Shown here: positions 6,741-10,616 of the stretch, piece after piece
Layout of the letters: the number at the start of each line of letters is the position of its first letter
Numbering within the stretch: the first letter of the stretch is position 1
NCBI GenBank assembly: GCA_013041585.1
Contig: JABEVM010000204.1
Coordinates: 1-10,616, forward strand
Direction of reading: 5' to 3'
Source: Chlamydiota bacterium
GTDB taxonomy: Bacteria > Chlamydiota > Chlamydiia > Chlamydiales > Rhabdochlamydiaceae
DNA length: 10,616 bases
Program-made: the position numbers and the translations under genes
The notes under the pieces: generated by a model
Told to the model about the DNA's origin: nothing
What the model saw: the letters and a program-made list of their open reading frames with translations, nothing else
Database searches by the model: none

Positions 6741-6775
6741 GCATTTAATGTAGCACCTTCAAAGGAGAAACAATA

Positions 6776-7039
6776 ATGGCAAAAGAAGCAAAAAAATCTA
6801 AATTCATGCAACCGATGAAAGTAAGTGATGATCTTGCAGCAGTTGTAGGCAAAGGTCCACTTCCACGTACAGAAGTTACAAAAAAACTATGGGCATATAT
6901 CAAAGCAAATAAGCGCCAAGACCCAAACAATTTACGCAACATTCTTCCAGATGACAAACTAGCGAAAGTATTCGGAGGAAATAAAAAAGCCATTAACATG
7001 TTTGAAATGACTAAACTCGTTAGCAAACACCTCTCTTAA
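6776..7039 (+). CDS. Stand-alone SWIB-domain protein
   Basis: This 87-residue basic protein is almost entirely a SWIB/MDM2-type domain: MKVSDDLAAVVG (14-25), the LPRTEVTKKLWAYIK stretch (29-43), the DPNNLRNILPDDKL segment (49-62) and the closing VFGGNKKAINMFEMTKLVSKHL. In eukaryotes SWIB occurs in SWI/SNF chromatin-remodelling complexes. In chlamydiae it occurs alone or fused to topoisomerase I, and is suspected to act on the DNA or chromatin-like nucleoid; its exact role is unsettled. The ATG at 6776 has AAAGGAG 8 bases upstream. The gene is monocistronic, with a long leader before it and an intrinsic terminator after it. The C. trachomatis counterpart, as I recall it, is CT460, next to prfB. 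Confidence 0.95.
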   Translation: MAKEAKKSKFMQPMKVSDDLAAVVGKGPLPRTEVTKKLWAYIKANKRQDPNNLRNILPDDKLAKVFGGNKKAINMFEMTKLVSKHLS

Positions 7040-7055
7040 TCGTCTTTGTTTTTTT

Positions 7056-7092
7056 GGCAGAATGTCGAAACATCCATTCTGCCTCTTTTTTT
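7056..7092 (+). terminator. Rho-independent terminator of swib
   Basis: GGCAGAATG (7056-7064) and CATTCTGCC (7075-7083) form a perfect 9-bp stem with a 10-nt loop, followed by TCTTTTTTT (7084-7092). It starts 17 bp after the swib stop and separates swib from truA. Confidence 0.93.
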
Positions 7093-7133
7093 ATGTATCA
7101 TCTCATCAGTGAATATCTCTTGCAAAAACTAAC

Positions 7134-7877
7134 GTGAAAAAATATAAAATACTCATTTCTTATGATGGAACAATATATGGCGGCTGGCAAGTGCAGCCCA
7201 ATAGCGTTTCCATACAAACTCTCATTCAAAAAGCGCTAGAAACTATACTGCGCTCCCCTATTGATCTTACAGGATCTGGACGCACGGATGCAGGTGTCCA
7301 CGCCTTAGGACAAGTAGCTCACTTCTCATGCGCGACCCTAAATCCTGAAAAACTTCTCTACAGTGTAAATAGCCTTCTTCCTGGAGATATTCGGCTTAAA
7401 ACAATCGAAGAGGTTCCTGATGATTTTCATGCAAGATATAGCGCTACAGGAAAAGTGTACCACTACCATTTGCATCTAGATCGAATTTTAGATCCTTTTA
7501 CAAGACTCTACTCGTATCACGTTCTAGATAAAGTAAAACTTCCTCTTCTTAAAGAAGCTGCAAAACTGTTTGTAGGAACACACGACTTTCTCTCTTTTGC
7601 GAATGAAGCGCATCGCGGCAGTGCATCTGTAGATGCGGTTCGCAACCTAAAAAAACTAGATGTTATCGAAGAAGAAGGTGGAGTACGCCTTGAATTTATG
7701 GCTGACGGATTTTTATATAAAATGGTCAGAAATATCGTAGGAACTCTGATCGATGTTTCTTGCGAAAGAATTCCTTTAGAAAACATCCCTACAATTTTTG
7801 CAGAAAAAGACCGCAGAAAAGCAGGGTTTACCGCTCCTCCTCATGGTCTTTTTCTCGTAAAAGTACTCTATCACTAG
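7134..7877 (+). CDS. truA: tRNA pseudouridine(38-40) synthase TruA
   Basis: TruA converts uridines 38-40 in the tRNA anticodon arm to pseudouridine. The 247-residue length is normal. The catalytic aspartate is D52 within GRTDAGVHALGQVAHF (49-64). Other family blocks are YDGTIYGGWQ (10-19), the FHARYSATGK-Y-Y segment, HDFLSFA and the MVRNIVGTL segment near the C-terminus. The start is GTG at 7134, because an in-frame TGA lies upstream at 7110 and no ATG is available. No Shine-Dalgarno is visible, so translation is probably modest. The gene lies 94 bp after swib and beyond its terminator, so it needs its own promoter, which I could not identify. Its TAG shares three bases with the stop of the convergent HAD gene. 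Confidence 0.96.
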   Translation: MKKYKILISYDGTIYGGWQVQPNSVSIQTLIQKALETILRSPIDLTGSGRTDAGVHALGQVAHFSCATLNPEKLLYSVNSLLPGDIRLKTIEEVPDDFHARYSATGKVYHYHLHLDRILDPFTRLYSYHVLDKVKLPLLKEAAKLFVGTHDFLSFANEAHRGSASVDAVRNLKKLDVIEEEGGVRLEFMADGFLYKMVRNIVGTLIDVSCERIPLENIPTIFAEKDRRKAGFTAPPHGLFLVKVLYH

Positions 7878-8557
7878 ATATTTTTGATTTCTAAAAACGT
7901 TGTAAAATGGGGAACTATAGGCAATGAGTCCAAAAAAAGCTGTGGATGGTTCGATGGACAAATCAGCACTGCATTTTTTACACCAGCATCAAGAAGCGCT
8001 TTGATCCCCCTTGTAGAATCTTCGAAGCCAACTACCATGTCCCCTGACTGCGCAAGTTTCTCTACTGCGATTTTATAACACTCAGGATGTGGTTTTGGAT
8101 TTTTATAATCTTCTCTTGTGATCCACATAGGGATCGTCTGTAAAATGGGCAGAGCTTTTTTAATTGCTTCTGTTTGGGCTTTTGTAGAATTTGTCACAAC
8201 CGCTCTTTTCTTGTTTGTCTTTTGCAGCGCCTCTAGAACCTCTTTGACACCAGGCAAAAGCTCAAGAGTGCCTTCTTGCAAAAGCTTTTCATATGAGGTC
8301 TTTTTTTCTTGATACAGAACGCTCCAATTAGGCTCCTCTGCATATAGCGCAGGAAGTTCATCATAGATGGTGTCTTTAAGCCCAGAAGAGCTTAAGTGAG
8401 CAATTCCAACAAATCGATCATAATCCCAAGTAAGATGATGACCTCGCTCAGCAGTCATTCTACGATAAGCTTCAAAATGCAGATATTCGGTATTGACAAG
8501 CAGCCCATCAAAATCAAACAAAAACACCTGATACTTATCAATCCAGCTAAACTTCAT
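7874..8557 (-). CDS. HAD-superfamily phosphatase/phosphomutase-like protein
   Basis: This 227-residue cytoplasmic protein has all four HAD motifs. Motif I is DFDGLLVNTE with nucleophile D15 and acid/base D17. Motif II is T122 in VVTNST, motif III is K155 in NPKPHPE, and motif IV is E179-D180 in GFEDS. The helical cap between motifs I and II (about residues 24-100) is the small type found in phosphoglycolate phosphatases and beta-phosphoglucomutases. The leucine pair after DFDG, in place of V-D/T-S, follows the beta-phosphoglucomutase/sugar-phosphatase subgroup. Substrate cannot be assigned. The ATG at 8557 has CGGAGA 7 bases upstream and a promoter just before it. As I recall it, a phosphoglycolate phosphatase-like gene (CT464) also follows truA in C. 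trachomatis. Confidence 0.9.
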   Translation of the reverse strand: MKFSWIDKYQVFLFDFDGLLVNTEYLHFEAYRRMTAERGHHLTWDYDRFVGIAHLSSSGLKDTIYDELPALYAEEPNWSVLYQEKKTSYEKLLQEGTLELLPGVKEVLEALQKTNKKRAVVTNSTKAQTEAIKKALPILQTIPMWITREDYKNPKPHPECYKIAVEKLAQSGDMVVGFEDSTRGIKALLDAGVKNAVLICPSNHPQLFLDSLPIVPHFTTFLEIKNI

Positions 8558-8581
8558 AAAACAGTCTCCGTAAAAAAGTTC

Positions 8582-8609
8582 ATATTAGAGGAGAAAAGGA
8601 AATTTTCAA
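8582..8609 (-). promoter_or_regulatory. Promoter for the HAD gene
   Basis: On the minus strand TTGAAA (8604-8609) is followed by a 16-bp spacer and TAATAT (8582-8587). Transcription would start near 8575, only about 18 nt before the ATG, with the CGGAGA ribosome-binding site in between. Confidence 0.6.
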
Positions 8610-8691
8610 ATGAGAAATTTGTAAGGATTAGTATTTTTATACGGAACTGCAACAATGAAAACGTGGGATATCCTTGACATTGCTTACAAAG

Positions 8692-8727
8692 CTCCCCTTT
8701 TTTGCTCGGATAAACAAAAAAGGAGAG
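8692..8727. repeat. 13-bp inverted repeat between the HAD gene and the NUDT9-like gene
   Basis: CTCCCCTTTTTTG (8692-8704) and CAAAAAAGGAGAG (8715-8727) pair over 13 positions with one mismatch and a 10-nt loop. The stem has T6/A6 inside it and no T-run after it on either strand, so it is an unusual terminator at best. It may end transcription of the NUDT9-like gene (minus strand) together with the hairpin at 8743-8760, or bind a regulator upstream of the HAD promoter. Confidence 0.5.
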
Positions 8728-8742
8728 GTTCGTTCATGAAAA

Positions 8743-8760
8743 GATAAGAAGAATCTTATC
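8743..8760 (-). terminator. Weak hairpin at the end of the NUDT9-like gene
   Basis: On the minus strand GATAAG and CTTATC form a perfect 6-bp stem with a 6-nt loop, followed by TTTTC. It includes the TAA stop of the gene (8756-8758). A short, AT-rich stem with only four T's is a weak terminator; the larger repeat at 8692-8727 lies just downstream. Confidence 0.35.
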
Positions 8761-10567
8761 TGCGGCTATTTTCTTCAGTGCGCAATCTTTCCATAGTATT
8801 GGCATCCAAAAATTCACCAGTGATAATACGGTGCTTTGCAAGAGATATCTGCTCGAAATACCCCCTCATAGCCTGAGGTTTCCACCCTTTTACACATGGA
8901 GCCTCTCTTTTAAGAACATCCATGGAAATAAAGTCGAGGTGACTTGCAAACATATCCTGCTTGTCAGAGAGAGGATCGAGTATTGATGAACCAAAGTTAT
9001 CATCACCCGCCTTAAACAGTCTGACAATCGCAAATTCTGCAGCATTTAGTTCACAACTAGAGCCGGAGCTTTCTATCCAAGAACAGAAGGTGTTACGAGG
9101 ATCATCCATCATGAAAGTTCCGAGATTTAGTAACTTGTCTTCAGAGAAAGTCGTTTCAATGAAAACGTTTTGAATTACATCTAGAGCTTCAATGTGGGGA
9201 CTTAGGGAATGTAGCACCACTTTCGCTTCTTCTAACCCAGGGAGAGATATCGTTCGCAAAAGGGCTTCTGCAGATTGTTTCGCTTCCTGAGTCGGTGCAA
9301 CCACTTTGCAGGGATCCACAAGAAAATGGATGAGCTCGTGCATTTTCTCTTCGTTATCTAAAGCTTCAACAAAAGCTCTAGTGCTGATTTTTGCAAACAA
9401 CTTAGCTTGCGCAGGATCTAACTTCATTTTCCACTCATTATAGTTTTCTGTAAACCTCTGGAATTTTGCGATAGCATCTTTTACAGAAGGTGTCTGCATT
9501 GCTAGGACGAACTGCTCGATCTGCATCTTAATTGTTTCATTCGAAAGAGGCTCAGCCCACCTTTTAAAGGCATGACCGAGTTCTTCAAAATGTTCCAAAT
9601 CCAGATGTCCAGCTTCTTCCTTGAACTCTTTTTGTTTATTAAGTAAAGGGTTGCTATTTGGTCTTTCCCTAAAACAACCAAATACGACTCTTGTCTTCCC
9701 ATCAGGTCTTGTACCAAGAAAGTACATTCTTTTCCCTGTCTCAGGATTTACAAGACCAATATGTCCAGAGATGAGGTCATCAGCAATACTCGGCCCAAAT
9801 TGACCCAAAGCTCCTCGACCTTGCTTTTGACTAAGTCCTCTATTCTCGATATAGTATGCGTGAGGATTGATTGGGCGGCCATCAGCATCTGCGTATATTT
9901 TCCTTTCTCCTGTCACAGGATGTTTTACACAAGTGCGTCTCTCAGCAGGAGGGATACCTAACCCAGAATTTTCCATTTCACCCGTTTGAGGATTACTATT
10001 GCGTCTTGGATCTCCAGGAACTCCATTTTTCTGTAAATCCGGATGATCAGCCCATTTAGTTGGATCGAATGTTGCATCAGGGCCCCAAGCAATTTGTGCT
10101 TGAAGCACTGTCGGAATTGCGAAGTTGGGATTTGCTAGATTAGCTTTTCTTTCCTGTTCCGTTTTTCCATAAATAAACGGATCAACAAAGGTAGCATTTT
10201 TTGCTTTTCTATGGATCACCCCAGTTTCTTCTATTTGTCTGAACCTGGCTTGTAAATTCTTATCTTCTTTGACCAGATAGTTGTGAACAACTTCGGTTAA
10301 ATTCTGTTGAAGTATAGAATCATCCGATAAAGCATGTAGCCTCACAAAAAGTAGCTCTATTCTATCTCCGATTTGCACAGGATTGTTAGCAGTAGCTAAG
10401 TAATCATTCAAAGACTTTTCTAAGCGTTCCCAATCACCAGATTGAACCTGTTTTACAAGCAAATCAGCTTCTGCGCTTAGGTTCTCTTTTATTGAAGATA
10501 CAGCATGTGGGGATGTAAATACTCTCAAATGGTCAAACAAAACGTTTAAACGTATATTATGTGACAT
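8756..10567 (-). CDS. Protein with a NUDT9/TRPM2-like ADP-ribose (Nudix) domain interrupted by a helical insertion
   Basis: The 603-residue protein has a helical N-terminus (about 1-115). After it comes a region that I align by eye, from memory, with human NUDT9, the mitochondrial ADP-ribose pyrophosphatase, and the TRPM2 NUDT9-H domain. Matches include KWADHPD (171-177), DGRPINP (229-235), GRGALGQFGPSIADDLI (250-266), KEFKEEAG (313-320), DDPRNTFCSWIE (488-499), AGDD (520-523) and FASHLDFI (540-547). In the Nudix box G-x5-E-x7-R-E-U-x-E-E-x-G, the EF-EE-G core is kept (E314, E317, E318, G320), but R is K313 and the upstream G and E are F299 and S305, so catalysis is uncertain. About 130 mostly helical residues (about 330-475) are inserted between the box and DDPRNT. 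There is no signal peptide. The ATG at 10567 has AGGAGA 6 bases upstream. Could bind or hydrolyse ADP-ribose; a secreted role is speculation. Confidence 0.7.
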   Translation of the reverse strand: MSHNIRLNVLFDHLRVFTSPHAVSSIKENLSAEADLLVKQVQSGDWERLEKSLNDYLATANNPVQIGDRIELLFVRLHALSDDSILQQNLTEVVHNYLVKEDKNLQARFRQIEETGVIHRKAKNATFVDPFIYGKTEQERKANLANPNFAIPTVLQAQIAWGPDATFDPTKWADHPDLQKNGVPGDPRRNSNPQTGEMENSGLGIPPAERRTCVKHPVTGERKIYADADGRPINPHAYYIENRGLSQKQGRGALGQFGPSIADDLISGHIGLVNPETGKRMYFLGTRPDGKTRVVFGCFRERPNSNPLLNKQKEFKEEAGHLDLEHFEELGHAFKRWAEPLSNETIKMQIEQFVLAMQTPSVKDAIAKFQRFTENYNEWKMKLDPAQAKLFAKISTRAFVEALDNEEKMHELIHFLVDPCKVVAPTQEAKQSAEALLRTISLPGLEEAKVVLHSLSPHIEALDVIQNVFIETTFSEDKLLNLGTFMMDDPRNTFCSWIESSGSSCELNAAEFAIVRLFKAGDDNFGSSILDPLSDKQDMFASHLDFISMDVLKREAPCVKGWKPQAMRGYFEQISLAKHRIITGEFLDANTMERLRTEENSRR

Positions 10568-10607
10568 AAGCTGTCTCCTGCATTAATTAAAAATGTTTTT
10601 TAAATTC

Positions 10608-10613
10608 ATTATA
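10608..10613 (-). promoter_or_regulatory. Possible -10 box for the NUDT9-like gene
   Basis: The minus strand reads TATAAT here, 41 bp before the ATG at 10567. The -35 region would lie beyond the window edge, so the promoter cannot be confirmed. Confidence 0.35.
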
Positions 10614-10616
10614 ATG

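Larger units (their letters stand above)
6457..6775. other. Divergent intergenic region between ugp3-like gene and swib
   Basis: This is 319 bp of AT-rich sequence with no long reading frame. It must hold promoters for both directions. On the swib side a credible promoter and a long structured leader are visible (listed separately). On the ugp3 side I see a 20-bp near-palindrome and a small hairpin but no unambiguous promoter: several A/T-rich hexamers could serve as -10 boxes and none has a convincing -35 partner. Confidence 0.6.

Noticed and set aside
6587..7026. Minus-strand open frames (74 and 93 codons) over the swib leader and gene
   Set aside because: They are shadows of the swib coding strand and the AT-rich leader, without recognisable domains.
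7045..7055. Bidirectional function of the swib terminator
   Set aside because: The flanking left run is T's on the plus strand, which gives A's and not U's after the stem in minus-strand RNA, so it works only for swib.
8396..8677. 93-codon plus-strand frame reaching into the gap beside the HAD gene
   Set aside because: Most of it is antisense to conserved HAD motif I and it covers the HAD promoter; composition is low-complexity and lysine-rich.
1..10616. CRISPR arrays, insertion sequences, tRNA or rRNA genes
   Set aside because: No regularly spaced direct repeats, transposase motifs, terminal inverted repeats or tRNA-like cloverleaf sequences were seen on either strand.

Overview
The window looks like chromosome from a member of the Chlamydiae outside the genus Chlamydia, i.e. 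one of the amoeba- or animal-associated 'environmental' families. Three things suggest this. Base composition is moderately AT-rich. There is a stand-alone SWIB-domain protein, a eukaryote-like chromatin domain that is a hallmark of chlamydiae. And the gene content and order (yebC, a GNAT acetyltransferase, prfB, swib, truA, a HAD phosphatase) follow, as I recall it, the C. trachomatis CT457-CT464 segment. The genus assignment is inference.

Layout. Positions 1-67 hold the last codons of a plus-strand gene. It meets, stop codon against stop codon, a minus-strand block read from about 6.5 kb down to 64: a plastid-type UDP-glucose pyrophosphorylase homologue (UGP3-like, 4267-6432), prfB (RF2, with the classical +1 programmed frameshift, 3169-4258), two tandemly duplicated GNAT acetyltransferases, a SprT-like zinc-binding protein, yebC, and a 293-residue protein of unknown function. 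Gaps are 30 bp or less and several junctions overlap (TAATG, ATGA, ATGA), so this is probably one transcription unit. A 319-bp divergent region (6457-6775) separates it from swib. That region carries a 20-bp near-palindrome on the ugp3 side and a structured leader with two short overlapping reading frames on the swib side. swib ends in a clear intrinsic terminator. truA follows and meets a minus-strand HAD phosphatase at a shared CTAG. The right end is filled by a 603-residue minus-strand protein.

The housekeeping theme is translation and RNA: RF2, the YebC translation factor and the TruA pseudouridine synthase. The two outliers are the most interesting genes. The UGP3-like enzyme resembles, along its whole length, the chloroplast enzyme that makes UDP-glucose for sulfolipid in plants. 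The 603-residue protein contains what I read as a NUDT9/TRPM2-type ADP-ribose (Nudix) domain, with a partly eroded Nudix box and a large helical insertion, which makes it a candidate ADP-ribose-sensing or host-directed protein. Neither call was checked by a database search.
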